Source: Streptomyces sp. NBC_00442
Lineage (GTDB): Bacteria > Actinomycetota > Actinomycetes > Streptomycetales > Streptomycetaceae
DNA length: 64,000 nt
Assembly (NCBI RefSeq): GCF_036014195.1
Contig: NZ_CP107918.1
Location: forward strand, 6,200,001-6,264,000
Direction: 5' to 3'
Positions 26,721-36,421 of this stretch are shown here, piece by piece. The notes under the pieces were generated by a model, which saw nothing but the letters and a program-made list of their open reading frames with translations, did no database searches and was not told the DNA's origin. Numbering within the stretch: position 1 is the first letter of the stretch; every line of letters starts with the position of its first letter. The translations under genes and the position numbers were made by a program.

Positions 26721-28169
26721 ATGAACGACCAGCACGACCACGGAGCACTCGGCGACGCCGAGTTCGCGGAGTTCATGGAGCTCGCCGCCGAGGAGGGCTT
26801 CGACGCGGAGGACATCGAGGACGCCCTCGACGAGGCGGGCCACGGCCCGCTCCCGGCCCTCGCCGTCGTCGGCCGTCCCAATGTCGGCAAGTCGACCCTG
26901 GTGAACCGCATCATCGGCCGCCGCGAGGCCGTCGTCCAGGACAAGCCCGGCGTCACCCGTGACCGCGTCACCTATGAGGCCGAGTGGGCGGGCCGCCGCT
27001 TCAAGGTCGTCGACACCGGCGGCTGGGAGCAGGACGTCCTCGGCCTCGACGCCTCCGTCGCGGCCCAGGCCGAGTACGCCATCGAGGCCGCCGACGCCGT
27101 CGTCTTCGTCGTCGACGCGACCGTGGGCGCCACCGACACCGACGAGGCCGTCGTCCGGCTCCTGCGCCGGGCGGGCAAGCCCGTCGTGCTCGCCGCCAAC
27201 AAGGTCGACGGCATGTCCGGCGAGTCCGACGCCGCGACCCTGTGGTCGCTGGGCCTCGGCGAGCCGTTCCCCATCTCCGCTCTGCACGGCCGCGGTACCG
27301 GCGATCTGCTCGACGAGATCCTCAAGGCGCTGCCGGAGGCTCCCGAGCAGCGCTTCGGCACCGCGGTGGGCGGCCCGCGCCGCATCGCCCTCATCGGCCG
27401 TCCGAACGTCGGCAAGTCCTCGCTCCTGAACCAGGTCGCGAAGGAGGACCGCGTCGTCGTCAACGCGCAGTCCGGCACCACCCGCGACCCGGTCGACGAG
27501 CTCATCGAACTGGGCGGAATCACCTGGAAGTTCGTCGACACCGCCGGCATCCGCCGCCGTGTCCACCTCCAGGAGGGCGCCGACTACTACGCCTCGCTGC
27601 GTACCGCCGCCGCCGTCGAGAAGGCGGAGGTCGCGGTCGTCCTCATCGACACCAGCGAGTCGATCTCCGTGCAGGACCAGCGCATCATCACCATGGCCGT
27701 CGAGGCCGGGCGCGCGCTCGTCATCGCGTACAACAAGTGGGACACCCTCGACGAGGAGCGGCGCTACTACCTGGAGCGCGAGATCGAGACGGAGATGCAG
27801 CAGGTCGCCTGGGCGCCCCGCGTCAACGTCTCCGCGCTGACCGGCCGCCACATGGAGAAGCTGGTCCCGGCGATCGAGACGGCCCTCGCCGGCTGGGAGA
27901 CCCGGGTCCCCACCGGCCGCCTCAACTCCTTCCTCGGCGAGCTCGTGGCCGGCCACCCGCACCCGATCCGCGGCGGAAAGCAGCCGCGCATCCTGTTCGG
28001 CACGCAGGCGGGCACCAAGCCGCCGCGGTTCGTGCTGTTCGCCTCCGGGTTCATCGAGGCCGGCTACCGGCGCTTCATCGAGCGCCGGCTGCGCGAGGAG
28101 TTCGGCTTCGAGGGCACCCCGATCCACATCTCGGTGCGGGTGCGCGAGAAGCGCGGGCGCAAGAAGTAA
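26721..28169 (+). CDS. der: Ribosome-associated GTPase Der (EngA)
   Basis: Essential double GTPase needed for 50S ribosome assembly. 482 residues. Seen: acidic N-terminal extension typical of actinobacteria, first G domain [28 protein letters not shown] and NKVD; second G domain [19 protein letters not shown] and NKWD; then a KH-like C-terminal domain ending in KKRGRKK-type basic residues. ATG 26721 with GAGG ten bases upstream. Confidence 0.98.
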   Translation: MNDQHDHGALGDAEFAEFMELAAEEGFDAEDIEDALDEAGHGPLPALAVVGRPNVGKSTLVNRIIGRREAVVQDKPGVTRDRVTYEAEWAGRRFKVVDTGGWEQDVLGLDASVAAQAEYAIEAADAVVFVVDATVGATDTDEAVVRLLRRAGKPVVLAANKVDGMSGESDAATLWSLGLGEPFPISALHGRGTGDLLDEILKALPEAPEQRFGTAVGGPRRIALIGRPNVGKSSLLNQVAKEDRVVVNAQSGTTRDPVDELIELGGITWKFVDTAGIRRRVHLQEGADYYASLRTAAAVEKAEVAVVLIDTSESISVQDQRIITMAVEAGRALVIAYNKWDTLDEERRYYLEREIETEMQQVAWAPRVNVSALTGRHMEKLVPAIETALAGWETRVPTGRLNSFLGELVAGHPHPIRGGKQPRILFGTQAGTKPPRFVLFASGFIEAGYRRFIERRLREEFGFEGTPIHISVRVREKRGRKK

Positions 28170-28183
28170 CTCCCCCACGGGAG

Positions 28184-28211
28184 CCCGTGAGGGAGCGGTG
28201 TCCCTCACGGG
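28184..28211 (+). terminator. Terminator of cmk-plsC-der
   Basis: Perfect 11-bp arms CCCGTGAGGGA / TCCCTCACGGG, loop GCGGTG, starting 15 bases past the der stop and ending just before the stop of the convergent gene. Confidence 0.8.
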
Positions 28212-28218
28212 AGACGGT

Positions 28219-28683
28219 TCAGAGCCCCCTGCGGGGGCCGGGCGGCAGTGCCGCCGGGAGCTGGTGCTGCCCGGTGTACTGCCGCCCGTTCGCGTTCATC
28301 GCGGGGTGCACGTGCCAGTTCCCGACGTACGTCGCCGGGAAGTGCTGGGTCTGGTGACTCGGCTGGTGGCCGGTGCGGGTGCCGTGCATCACCGGTACGA
28401 ATCCGGTGCCGAGCGCTCCGAAGCCGACGAACCCGAGATCCTCCTCGCCCGACCGGTCACCGGGCAGGGCGCGGAAGGACCGGAGGTACTCCGAGTACAG
28501 CGCGTCGTAGATCGGCGTGGGGGAGTGGGCTCCCGATGCGTCGCCCGAAGGGCGCATCGCGGGGATCTGGGACTGGTACTGCTGGCGGGAGGGGTCGTAT
28601 GAGTGCACGTCTGTGCCAACGACACCGTAGGGCCGGGGTTGCGGGGTATTTCCGCTTATCGGTAGTGCGGGCCGGTATGCCAC
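28219..28683 (-). CDS. Conserved hypothetical protein, Gln/Pro/His-rich
   Basis: 154 residues, not assigned to a family. Seen: an N-terminal Pro/Gln-rich part, a middle segment PIYDALYSEYLRSFRALPGDRSGEEDLGFVGFG that looks folded and helical, and a polar C-terminus rich in His and Gln (HQPSHQTQHFPATYVGNWHVHP). No signal peptide or membrane segment. GTG 28683 lies after a GGGAGGGG box. Codon bias supports it as coding. It converges on der. Confidence 0.7.
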   Translation of the reverse strand: MAYRPALPISGNTPQPRPYGVVGTDVHSYDPSRQQYQSQIPAMRPSGDASGAHSPTPIYDALYSEYLRSFRALPGDRSGEEDLGFVGFGALGTGFVPVMHGTRTGHQPSHQTQHFPATYVGNWHVHPAMNANGRQYTGQHQLPAALPPGPRRGL

Positions 28684-28785
28684 ACGCCCCTCCCGCCCGC
28701 CACCGGTTCCCCTGGCGGGGCCGGGCAGGGTGCGGAAGGGGCGCGAAGGAACGCGTCACACGCGCCTGACGGGGCGCGTCATAGG

Positions 28786-28880
28786 GGGCGTGTCACACGG
28801 GGCGTGTCACACGGGGCCGGCACGCGCCTTCGCACGGCGTGGGGGCCACGGCGCGCGCCTCGCACGGCGCGGGGGATTCG
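28786..28880. repeat. Short tandem repeats between two hypothetical genes
   Basis: GGGCGTGTCACACG is repeated twice in direct tandem (28786-28799, 28800-28813). It is followed by two diverged copies of a unit around CTTCGCACGGCGTGGGGG (about 28823-28848 and 28854-28879). The array lies just past the stop of the gene at 28890. Confidence 0.7.
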
Positions 28881-28889
28881 CGCGGGGGC

Positions 28890-29657
28890 TCAGGTGCCGG
28901 CCAGCGGCATGGCGGCGGCCACCAGGCGGCCGTCGGCGGCGGCCTTCTCCAGGGCGTCCCTGAGCAGGTCCTCGCGGGGCTGCTGGCCGATCACGCCGAC
29001 GGGGACGGCGAAGACCAGCACGCGCTGCGACTTGTTCGCGGCGGCACGCCAGCCCTCGGTCACCTGGAGCGGCTGGTGGGCCTGCCACCAGGAGACCGAG
29101 CCGCTGCCGCCGGGGCCCGGCTGCAGGACCGCGTGCAGCTGGCCCATCGCGAGCAGCACGGACCAGCCCGGAAGCACCGACGGCAGCCGGCCCATGTCGG
29201 TGACCGGCACGAAGCCCTGCTCGATGAGGAGCGGGAGGAACTCGTCGCTGCTGCCGCCCGAGCCCGGCCGGGCGATCGGGACGGTCGGCTCCACGACGAG
29301 CGCGGGGTGCAGATCGCCCTCGATCAGCACCAGGCCGCTGGTGATGCCGAGCACCGCCTGCTCCGGGCCGCCGGCCGGCTCCTCGCCCGTGATGGACCGT
29401 ACGGCGCCCTGGAGCTGCTCCTCGGCGACCTGGACGACCTGGGAGGGGATGCAGCTGGCGTGGGCGAAGGCCAGGACCGCGGTTTCCTCGCCGACGAACA
29501 GCACGGTGCTGGTGCGCTCCTGCTCGGAGTCGCCCGGCGTGCGGCAGGAGGTGCAGTCGTAGCTGCCCGGGGCGTTGTCGCCGGCGAGCAGCCGCTCGGC
29601 TTCTTCGTCGCCGATCTCGGCGCGGACGTCCTCACTGACGTCGAGCATGCGCGGCAC
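28890..29657 (-). CDS. Conserved actinobacterial protein, SseB-like region
   Basis: 255 residues, soluble, no signal peptide. Seen: acidic N-terminus with CTSC (residues ~35-38), two similar alpha/beta halves (TSTVLFVGEETAVLAFAHAS and EFLPLLIEQGFVPVTDMGRLPSV), then RVLVFAVPVGVIGQQPREDLLRDALEKAAADG. The general layout is SseB-like, but I cannot assign a function. GTG 29657 has AGGAG six bases upstream; an internal ATG three codons later is possible. Confidence 0.7.
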   Translation of the reverse strand: MPRMLDVSEDVRAEIGDEEAERLLAGDNAPGSYDCTSCRTPGDSEQERTSTVLFVGEETAVLAFAHASCIPSQVVQVAEEQLQGAVRSITGEEPAGGPEQAVLGITSGLVLIEGDLHPALVVEPTVPIARPGSGGSSDEFLPLLIEQGFVPVTDMGRLPSVLPGWSVLLAMGQLHAVLQPGPGGSGSVSWWQAHQPLQVTEGWRAAANKSQRVLVFAVPVGVIGQQPREDLLRDALEKAAADGRLVAAAMPLAGT

Positions 29658-30202
29658 GGGTGGCTCCTAGGAACTGAGTGGATGCGCCGGGCGGTTCCCG
29701 GCTTCTCTCGTACTGACGACAACGGACGATCTGTCGCCGGGGTCACGCGCGACGGCGAACGGAATGCGACCGCCCCGGGCGGAGGGCGAGTCCGGCCCCG
29801 GAATACCTCACTCCCTGTCAACGCATGCGGATTACATGGAAGTTGGGGCGGTGAACCGGGACACCGATCATCTTTTCCTCGGGTCATCGAATGCCGATGT
29901 GCCCGCTTCGGGGGTGTCCTGGTGGGGCGGCGGCCGACGGACCGGGGAACGGAGGCTCCGTCCGGCCGCCCGGACGGTGGCCCGCCCCCGCGCCCGCCCG
30001 CTTTCGATCATGTTCCAGTGGAGCGTGCGCCGATCGCGGTACCTCTGTGACCTGCGGTGATCTGCTGTCGGAGCGCAGACTCGGTCAATCCAAGTACAGT
30101 CCGTTCCAGACCGAAGGGTTTCGAATCCGACCGACCCGGTCGGCCGGATGATCAAGCGTGAGATCGACGGGACGACCGAACGACCAAAGGGACGCGTGGC
30201 GC
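29658..30202. other. Divergent intergenic region with 25-bp palindrome
   Basis: 545 bases without a supported gene between the hypothetical protein and the GT4 gene. Base composition is less GC-rich than the coding DNA around it. It contains the palindrome listed separately at 30125-30149; otherwise I see nothing assignable. Confidence 0.55.
30125..30149. promoter_or_regulatory. Imperfect 25-bp palindrome upstream of GT4 gene
   Basis: Arms ATCCGACCGACC and GGTCGGCCGGAT around a single central C, with one mismatch, about 55 bases before the GT4 start. It could be an operator or a leader hairpin. Confidence 0.5.
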
Positions 30203-31483
30203 ATGCACCTCTCCTTCCTGCTGCACAACGCGTACAGCCTGGGCGGAACCATCCGGTCCACCTTCAACCTCGCCGGTGAACTCGCCCGCCGCCACGACGT
30301 CGAGATCGTCTCGGTCTTCCGGCACCGCGACGAGCCCACCCTGGCCGCTCCCGAGGGCGTGCGCATCCGGCACCTCGTGGACCTGCGCACGCACAGCCCC
30401 GGCTACGAGGGCGAGCACCCCCAGCACAAGCAGCCGGCCAGGGTGTTCCCGCGCGGCGACGGCCGCCACCGCCAGTACAGCCGGCTCACCGACGCCCGCA
30501 TAGGCGCCCATCTGCGGGAGACCGGCGCGGACGTCGTCATCGGCACCAGGCCCGGCCTCAACGTGCACATAGCCCAGGAGACCCGGCCCGGCGTGATACG
30601 CGTAGGCCAGGAACACCTGACCCTCGACGGGCACGGCTACCGGCTGCGCCGCGAAATAGCCCACTCGTATCCGCTGCTCGACGCCATCACCACGGTCACC
30701 CGGGCGGACGCGGCGGCCTACCGGGAGCTGAAGCTGCCCGGCGTGCGCATCGAAGCGGTGCCCAACGCCGTGCCCGCCCCCGCCGTCGAACCCGCCTGCG
30801 GCGACGGCAAGCTCGTCGTGGCGGCGGGGCGGCTCACCCAGGTCAAGCGGTACGACCTGCTGGTGCGGGCCTTCGCGCAGGTGGCCGCCGTCCGGCCCGA
30901 CTGGCGCCTGCGGATCTACGGCTCGGGCGACGCGTTCGGCAACGAACGCGACGCACTGCGCAACCTCATCGACGATCTTGGCCTCTACAACAATGTGTTT
31001 CTCATGGGCCTGGTCGGCGACCTCGACAGCGAGTGGGTCAAGGGCTCCGTCGCGGCCGTCACGTCGAGCCACGAGTCCTTCGGCATGACCATCGTCGAGG
31101 CGATGCGCTGCGGGCTGCCCGTCGTCTCCACGGACTGCCCCCAGGGACCACGCGAGATAATCGACGACGGCGTGGACGGCCGGCTCGTCGAGACGGGCAA
31201 CGCCGACGCGGTGGCCTCGGCCCTGCTCGAACTGATCCAGGACGACGGACTGCGCCACCGCATGGCCAAGGCGGCGCTGGAGAACTCCGCACGTTTCGAC
31301 CCCGCCAGGACCGCCGAACACCACGAGGCGCTCTTCGAGGAGCTGTACGCCGAAGGCGGCGCCGCGCGCTCCGCCGGACTGCTGCGCGGATCCCTGCACC
31401 GGGCCCGCAGCAGCGCCCTCGACGGGGCGTACGCCCTGCGCCACAAGGCCGCCTCCGTGCTCCGGAAAGGGCAGACCGCATGA
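30203..31483 (+). CDS. Glycosyltransferase family 4
   Basis: 426-residue GT-B enzyme of unknown acceptor. Seen: MHLSFLLHNAYSLGGTIRST, the start of the acceptor domain; VVAAGRLTQVKRYDLLVRAFAQVA opening the donor domain; and the donor motif SSHESFGMTIVEAMRCGLPVVSTDCPQGPREII. ATG 30203 begins exactly at the fold; the upstream open frame lacks family character and the ribosome binding site AGGGA is rather far (about 12 bases). It overlaps the following gene as ATGA. A wall-polymer role is inferred. Confidence 0.9.
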   Translation: MHLSFLLHNAYSLGGTIRSTFNLAGELARRHDVEIVSVFRHRDEPTLAAPEGVRIRHLVDLRTHSPGYEGEHPQHKQPARVFPRGDGRHRQYSRLTDARIGAHLRETGADVVIGTRPGLNVHIAQETRPGVIRVGQEHLTLDGHGYRLRREIAHSYPLLDAITTVTRADAAAYRELKLPGVRIEAVPNAVPAPAVEPACGDGKLVVAAGRLTQVKRYDLLVRAFAQVAAVRPDWRLRIYGSGDAFGNERDALRNLIDDLGLYNNVFLMGLVGDLDSEWVKGSVAAVTSSHESFGMTIVEAMRCGLPVVSTDCPQGPREIIDDGVDGRLVETGNADAVASALLELIQDDGLRHRMAKAALENSARFDPARTAEHHEALFEELYAEGGAARSAGLLRGSLHRARSSALDGAYALRHKAASVLRKGQTA

Positions 31484-32313
31484 CCACCACCGCCGAGTCC
31501 CCGGACACGGGCAACGCCCCCGCGGCGCCGCGCGCCCACTGCATAGCCGATTCGGCGGGCGGGGTGACCTTCGACGTCACGGGCGCCGGGCAGCCGGGCG
31601 CCACGCTGGTACTGCGCCGGCGCGCCGCCGACCCGGGCGCCGATGCGCTGCTGCCCCTCACCCCGGCCGCCGAGGGGCTGCTCAGGGCGGTGCTGCCCAG
31701 CACGGTCGGGCTCCCCGAGGGCGTGTGGGACGCGTATCTGCGCCTGGGTGAGGGCGCCGAGCAGCGCCTCGAGCCGGGCGTACGCGATCTGCGCGCCCTG
31801 GTCGACCGGGAGCCGGGCCCCGACGCCGACGGGGTCGCGGTCCGCATCCCCCACGCCGACAGGTCGGGCGCGCTCGTGGTCCGCAGCTGGCTGCGCAGAC
31901 CGCACGCCGAGACCGGCACGATCGGTTTCGGCGCGGACACGGTCACCGTGCGTGGACGGCTGTACGGAGCGGCGCTCGGCCCGGAGCCCGCGGTCGAGGC
32001 ACGGCGGCGGGGCAGGGGCGGCCGGGTCCACCGCGTCCCGGCGAGCCCCGAGGGCGAGAGCGGCGGCTTCACCTTCACGCTGCCGTACGCGCCGCTCTCC
32101 GAGGGGCTCGACGCGAAGGAATGGCTCTGGGACCTGTGGCTGCTCACGGGCACCGACGGCGGGGCGGTCCGGCTCGCCCGGCTCCTGGACGACGTCCCCA
32201 TGAAGCAAGTGATCTTCGTGTACCCGGGATCGAAGGTGGGCCCCGGCGTGGTCCGCCCGTACTACACCGGCACGAACGACCTGAGCGTGCGGGTCGACGC
32301 GGTACGGGACTGA
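31480..32313 (+). CDS. Hypothetical protein coupled to the GT4 gene
   Basis: 277 residues; I do not recognise a family. Seen: mostly beta-strand-like sequence rich in Gly, Arg and Leu, no signal peptide, no membrane segment, no catalytic motif; the most distinctive stretches are KEWLWDLWLLTGTDGG and the C-terminal VRPYYTGTNDLSVRVD. ATG 31480 overlaps the GT4 stop, so both are made together. It may be a carbohydrate-binding or accessory subunit of the transferase (inference). It converges on ctaD with four bases between stops. Confidence 0.65.
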   Translation: MTTTAESPDTGNAPAAPRAHCIADSAGGVTFDVTGAGQPGATLVLRRRAADPGADALLPLTPAAEGLLRAVLPSTVGLPEGVWDAYLRLGEGAEQRLEPGVRDLRALVDREPGPDADGVAVRIPHADRSGALVVRSWLRRPHAETGTIGFGADTVTVRGRLYGAALGPEPAVEARRRGRGGRVHRVPASPEGESGGFTFTLPYAPLSEGLDAKEWLWDLWLLTGTDGGAVRLARLLDDVPMKQVIFVYPGSKVGPGVVRPYYTGTNDLSVRVDAVRD

Positions 32314-32317
32314 CCGC

Positions 32318-34123
32318 TCAACGCGACCCTCCGGGCCGGCCGACGCCGCCCTCCGCCCCGCCCTCCGCCCCGTCGCCCGTTCCGTTGTCGTCCGTCCCGC
32401 CGTCCGTCCGGCCGCCGGCCTCGCCGGGCCCGGACACCGCCGGCATCGCGACCGGCTCCTGCCCGGGGACCAGATCGTCGCGGAACGGGGCGAACTCCGG
32501 GTGATGGAGGTCGAAGGCGGGGGACTCGGTCCGGATCCGCGGGAGGGTCACGAAGTTGTGCCGCGGCGGCGGGCAGGACGTCGCCCACTCCAGCGAGCGG
32601 CCGAACCCCCACGGGTCGTCGCTCTCCACCTTCTCTCCGTACCTCGCCGTCTTCCAGACGTTGTAGAAGAACGGCAGCGTGGACAGGCCGAGCAGGAACG
32701 CCCCGATCGAGGAGATCGTGTTGAGCGCCGTGAAGCCGTCCGCCGCCAGATGGTCCGCGTACCGGCGCGGCATGCCCTCGGCGCCCAGCCAGTGCTGGAC
32801 CAGGAACGTGATGTGGAAGCCGAGGAAGAGCGTCCAGAAGTGGATCTTTCCGAGCCGCTCGTCGAGCATCCGCCCGGTCAGCTTCGGCCACCAGAAGTAG
32901 AAGCCGCCGAAGGTCGCGAAGACCACCGTGCCGAACACCACGTAGTGGAAGTGGGCCACCACGAAGTACGAGTCCGTGACGTGGAAGTCCAGCGGGGGCG
33001 AGGCGAGGATGACGCCGGTCAGGCCGCCGAACAGGAAGCTCACCAGGAAGCCGACCGACCACAGCATCGGCGTCTCGAAGCTCAGCGAGCCCCGCAGCAT
33101 CGTGCCGGTCCAGTTGAAGAACTTCACCCCGGTGGGCACCGCGATCAGGAACGACATGAAGGAGAAGAAGGGCAGCAACACCGCCCCGGTCGCGAACATG
33201 TGGTGCGCCCACACCACGATGGAGAGCCCGGTGATGGCCGCCGTCGCCCCGATCAGCGCCGTGTAACCGAAGATCGGCTTGCGCGAGAAGACCGGGATGA
33301 TCTCCGTGATGATGCCGAAGAACGGCAGCGCGATGATGTAGACCTCGGGATGGCCGAAGAACCAGAAGAGGTGCTGCCAGAGCAGCGCGCCCCCGTTCTG
33401 CGCCTCGAACACCACCGAGCCGAACCTGCGGTCCGCCTCCAGGACGAGCAGCGCCGCCGCGAGCACCGGGAACGCGATGAGCACCAGGATCGAGGTGAAC
33501 AGGACGTTCCAGGTGAAGACCGGCATCCGGAACATGGTCATGCCGGGTGCGCGCATGCCGATGATGGTGGTCAGGAAATTGACCGCGCCGAGAATGGTGC
33601 CGAAGCCGGAGAGCGCCAGGCCCATGATCCACAGATCGGCGCCGGCACCCGGGGAGTGGGTCAGCGAGTTGAGCGGGGCGTAGGCGAACCAGCCGAAGCT
33701 CGCGGGTCCGGACGGCAGCAGCACCGAGCCGAGCACGATCAGTCCGCCGAAGAGGAAGAGCCAGTACGCGAGCATGTTCAGCCGCGGGAAGGCCACGTCG
33801 GGGGAGCCGATCTGCAGCGGCATGATCGCGTTGGCGAAGCCGGCGAAGGTCGGCGTCGCGAAGAGCAGCAGCATGATCGTGCCGTGCAGCGTGAAGAGCT
33901 GGTTGTACTCCTCGTTGGTCATGATCTGGAGCCCGGGGCGGGCCAGTTCGGCCCGCATCAGGAGCGCCATCAGACCGGCCACGAGGAAGAAGAGGAACGA
34001 CGTGATCAGGTAGAGGTGCCCGATCCTCTTGTGGTCGGTGGTGGTCAGCCACTCCACGATCACCGCCCCCCGCCGGCGGGCTCGTGCGGGTCGTGCCGCG
34101 GGGGCCTTTGTCTGCGTGTCCAT
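32318..34123 (-). CDS. ctaD: Cytochrome c oxidase subunit I, stand-alone copy
   Basis: Catalytic subunit of the aa3-type oxidase in the membrane, 601 residues, 12 membrane helices. Seen: [16 protein letters not shown] (heme a His), [13 protein letters not shown] (CuB His and cross-linked Tyr), [10 protein letters not shown] (CuB His pair) and [10 protein letters not shown] (heme ligands), so all metal ligands are present. No ctaC, ctaE, ctaF or qcr genes are near, so this is probably an extra copy outside the main cluster. The C-terminal tail ends in a Gly/Asp-rich stretch. Confidence 0.96.
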   Translation of the reverse strand: MDTQTKAPAARPARARRRGAVIVEWLTTTDHKRIGHLYLITSFLFFLVAGLMALLMRAELARPGLQIMTNEEYNQLFTLHGTIMLLLFATPTFAGFANAIMPLQIGSPDVAFPRLNMLAYWLFLFGGLIVLGSVLLPSGPASFGWFAYAPLNSLTHSPGAGADLWIMGLALSGFGTILGAVNFLTTIIGMRAPGMTMFRMPVFTWNVLFTSILVLIAFPVLAAALLVLEADRRFGSVVFEAQNGGALLWQHLFWFFGHPEVYIIALPFFGIITEIIPVFSRKPIFGYTALIGATAAITGLSIVVWAHHMFATGAVLLPFFSFMSFLIAVPTGVKFFNWTGTMLRGSLSFETPMLWSVGFLVSFLFGGLTGVILASPPLDFHVTDSYFVVAHFHYVVFGTVVFATFGGFYFWWPKLTGRMLDERLGKIHFWTLFLGFHITFLVQHWLGAEGMPRRYADHLAADGFTALNTISSIGAFLLGLSTLPFFYNVWKTARYGEKVESDDPWGFGRSLEWATSCPPPRHNFVTLPRIRTESPAFDLHHPEFAPFRDDLVPGQEPVAMPAVSGPGEAGGRTDGGTDDNGTGDGAEGGAEGGVGRPGGSR

Positions 34124-34267
34124 CGCATCCCCAGGGGTCCTCGGCGTCGGGCCAGGGCCATGATGCTCGGGCCGGAGCCCGCCGCAACAGAGGGCCTACG
34201 CCATCCGGCCGACCGGCGAGGGGCCGCGGCCGTGAGACCGCGGGGGCCGACCGGGGGCCGGGACGAT

Positions 34268-34291
34268 GAATTGACCACGCGCCGTCAATTC
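34268..34291. promoter_or_regulatory. 24-bp palindrome upstream of ctaD
   Basis: Perfect 8-bp arms GAATTGAC and GTCAATTC separated by eight bases, about 145 bases upstream of the ctaD start. It is AT-rich against a GC-rich background, which is what a repressor or activator dimer site would look like. Confidence 0.55.
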
Positions 34292-34544
34292 CGTTCGAGC
34301 TGCCGCCGAGTGGGAATTCTCCGAGGCGCGGACGAGGGAATTGCAGCCATAACGGAAATGCGTTCCACCGGCTGGAACCGCCCAGTGCGATAACCGGGCA
34401 AGGGGTCAGGAACTGCCCGTACGAGTGACGGAGTTCGAGCCGGGACGGGCCCCCGATCCTGTGACAGAAGTGTGACTGGCGGGGCACCGGGGGCGGACAA
34501 CCGGTGGGTTCCGCGCGGGCTCCGGGGACCGCCGCGGCCCCCGC

Positions 34545-34573
34545 TTCCGTCGCCCGGCGGGTCCGCCTACGGT
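34545..34573 (+). promoter_or_regulatory. Promoter giving a leaderless mRNA
   Basis: TTCCGT at 34545-34550 and TACGGT at 34568-34573, spacer 17. The next ATG begins six bases after the -10 box, at the expected transcription start, and there is no ribosome binding site. Confidence 0.5.
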
Positions 34574-34579
34574 GGTCGC

Positions 34580-34795
34580 ATGGCACCGATACCGTCCCAC
34601 CCCGCACATCCCGACGACGCTCCGGAGTCCTATGTCGGCCTCGACGCCGACGACGCCGGGCGGCTCGCGGCCTCCCGCGGCTGGTCGACCGTCAGGTCGC
34701 TCCCGCCGGGCTCGGTCATCACGATGGAATACATGCCAGGGCGCCTGAACTTCGAGGTCCAGGAAGGCACCGTGACCCGCTGCTGGCACGGCTGA
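34580..34795 (+). CDS. Peptidase inhibitor I78-like small protein
   Basis: 71 residues. Seen: DDAGRLAASRGWSTVRSLPPGSVITMEYMPGRLNFE ends in VTRCWHG; the pattern PGS.ITMEY.PGRLN.EV is the I78 inhibitor core. There is no signal peptide, so it is likely intracellular. ATG 34580 sits at the expected start of a leaderless transcript. A protease target is not evident; a secreted protease gene lies 6 kb away but a link is only speculation. Confidence 0.8.
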   Translation: MAPIPSHPAHPDDAPESYVGLDADDAGRLAASRGWSTVRSLPPGSVITMEYMPGRLNFEVQEGTVTRCWHG

Positions 34796-34831
34796 GCCGC
34801 CGCCACACCGCACCGCACCGCACGGACACGG

Positions 34832-34863
34832 CGAAGGCCCCCGGTGGACACCGGGGGCCTTCG
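34832..34863. terminator. Bidirectional terminator, I78-like / PAP2
   Basis: Perfect 14-bp inverted repeat CGAAGGCCCCCGGT with loop GGAC between two convergent genes. Confidence 0.85.
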
Positions 34864-34896
34864 TGCTGTCGCGTACCGGGCCGGGCGCCCGCGCCG

Positions 34897-35898
34897 TCAG
34901 CCGCCCAGGGGGCGGGCCGGCGCGCTGCGCGGGGACCGCTCGGTGTGCGGGGGGCGCCGGGTGCCCGCGGGGACGACCGGGGGCCGTTCCGAACGGGCCG
35001 GCTGGTGCGGCCGCACGGGGAGGGGCCGGGCGGGGCCGCGTCCGCTCGACACGCCGACCGGCTCGCGCAGCGGTGCGTCGTCCTCGTCGTGGCCGCGCGG
35101 GGGCACCATCGCGGGCACCGGGGACGCGGGCACCGGGACGGGCAGTGCGGCGCCGCGGGAGCGCATGCGCTCGCGCACCTTCTCGCGCACCGCGAAGACG
35201 AAGGCCTCGGCGCGGGCGATCAGCGGCTCGAACCAGGGCAGGGCCAGCAGGATCAGCAGACCGGCGGCCCAGCCGAGCAGCACGTCGCTCACCCAGTGCG
35301 TCCCCAGGTAGACGGTGGTCGCCCCCACGCCGAGGGCGACCATGGCCGAGGTGACGGACAGCCAGCGTCTGGCGCGCGGAGTGGTGGCGAGGTAGCCGAG
35401 GATGCCCCAGGTCACGACCGCGTTGGCGGTGTGCCCCGAGGGAAATATGTCGCCGCCCGCGAAGAGCTCCGCGGACCCTATCTGCGTGGCGTAGTGCGGG
35501 CCGAGCCGGCCGAGACCGAGCTTCACCGAACCGACCGTGATGTTGAGCAGCAGAAGGGCCGCCCCGAGGCTCAGGAGCGGCCGCAGTGTGTGCTGGCGCC
35601 AGGAGCGCCAGCCCAGCCAGGCCATCACCATCACGGCGGTGGGGCCGCGCTGGCCGAGGACCACGAAGTAGTCCAGGAAGGCGTGCAGCTGGGGCCACCG
35701 CTCGTACGGCCGGAACAGCATGACCTTCCAGTCCAGCTCGACGAGCCAGGACGACCCCAGCACGGCCACGACGATGGCGAGGTAGAACGCCAACGTCGCG
35801 CCGAAGAGGACCCCGCGGTGACGGCTCATCCGCGGGATCTCTATCTTCGGTGGCTCGGGCTCCCGGTCCAGGCGGGCGAAGATTCGGTCAGTACGCAC
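34897..35898 (-). CDS. PAP2-family membrane phosphatase
   Basis: 333 residues. Seen: about five to six membrane helices in the first 230 residues, phosphatase motifs PSGHTANAVVTWG and GTHWVSDVLLGWAAG, and KLGLGRLGP as a degenerate first motif. C-terminal 90 residues are Pro/Arg-rich and cytoplasmic-looking. Likely acts on lipid phosphates or undecaprenyl pyrophosphate (inference). GTG 35898 has no ribosome binding site; a TAACGT seven bases upstream suggests a leaderless start. Confidence 0.88.
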   Translation of the reverse strand: MRTDRIFARLDREPEPPKIEIPRMSRHRGVLFGATLAFYLAIVVAVLGSSWLVELDWKVMLFRPYERWPQLHAFLDYFVVLGQRGPTAVMVMAWLGWRSWRQHTLRPLLSLGAALLLLNITVGSVKLGLGRLGPHYATQIGSAELFAGGDIFPSGHTANAVVTWGILGYLATTPRARRWLSVTSAMVALGVGATTVYLGTHWVSDVLLGWAAGLLILLALPWFEPLIARAEAFVFAVREKVRERMRSRGAALPVPVPASPVPAMVPPRGHDEDDAPLREPVGVSSGRGPARPLPVRPHQPARSERPPVVPAGTRRPPHTERSPRSAPARPLGG

Positions 35899-36421
35899 TC
35901 AATCGACGTTACAGCGAGTGAGAGAGTGCCCAGGCCGATCCGGGATCTTCGTGATGACGATGTGATGTGGAGTATGTCTCACTCGGCCTTTTATTCCTGG
36001 CGCCGACGAATACCCCGGGACCGCCCCATCCATTCACCCGGACCCGTTCCGGAACGCATTTTTCGGTATGCCGAGGAATTCCCTTTGCCAGGCGGGGAAG
36101 TGGAATTAATCCTTCGGTCACCGGCCCGGTACGCAGCGTAAAGATCACTCCGGGGTGCTCCCCGCGTGGCGTACACCACACCGTGGCCCGCTGTGCGGTG
36201 AGAGGTGGGCCACGCGCCACCCGGACGAACTCGCGTACGCTGACGAATCACTCGCCCGCAGGCGCCGGGCCCCGGCCGGACCGTTCCGCTCAGGTCCTGG
36301 CCGCGAGTCACCGGGTCCCGGGCCCGCCGACCGCGAGGGCGGTGAGGGAGCGGACCGCGGCGGCAGAGCCGTCCCGGGTCGCGGAGGCCCGCGGTACTTG
36401 GAGTACTTGGGAGGTACCTAC
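35899..36421. other. Divergent intergenic region PAP2 / MFS
   Basis: 523 bases with lower GC than its neighbours, especially 35940-36145 (runs such as CCTTTTATTCC, ATTTTTCGG, GGAATTAATCC). Open frames across it lack codon bias, so I call no gene. It must hold both promoters; GGGAGG at 36409-36414 is the ribosome binding site of the MFS gene. Confidence 0.5.

Larger units (their letters stand above)
34124..34579. other. Intergenic region ctaD / I78-like gene
   Basis: 456 bases without a supported gene. It holds the palindrome at 34268-34291 on the ctaD side and the leaderless-type promoter at 34545-34573. Between them the DNA has several GAATT/AATTC patches and a doubled TGTGAC (near 34460 and 34470). 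Confidence 0.55.

Noticed and set aside
30095..30150. tRNA-like sequence GGGTTTCGAATCC
   Set aside because: The T-loop-like core is not preceded by a D-arm or matching acceptor stem, and the spacing to the following palindrome does not fit a tRNA.
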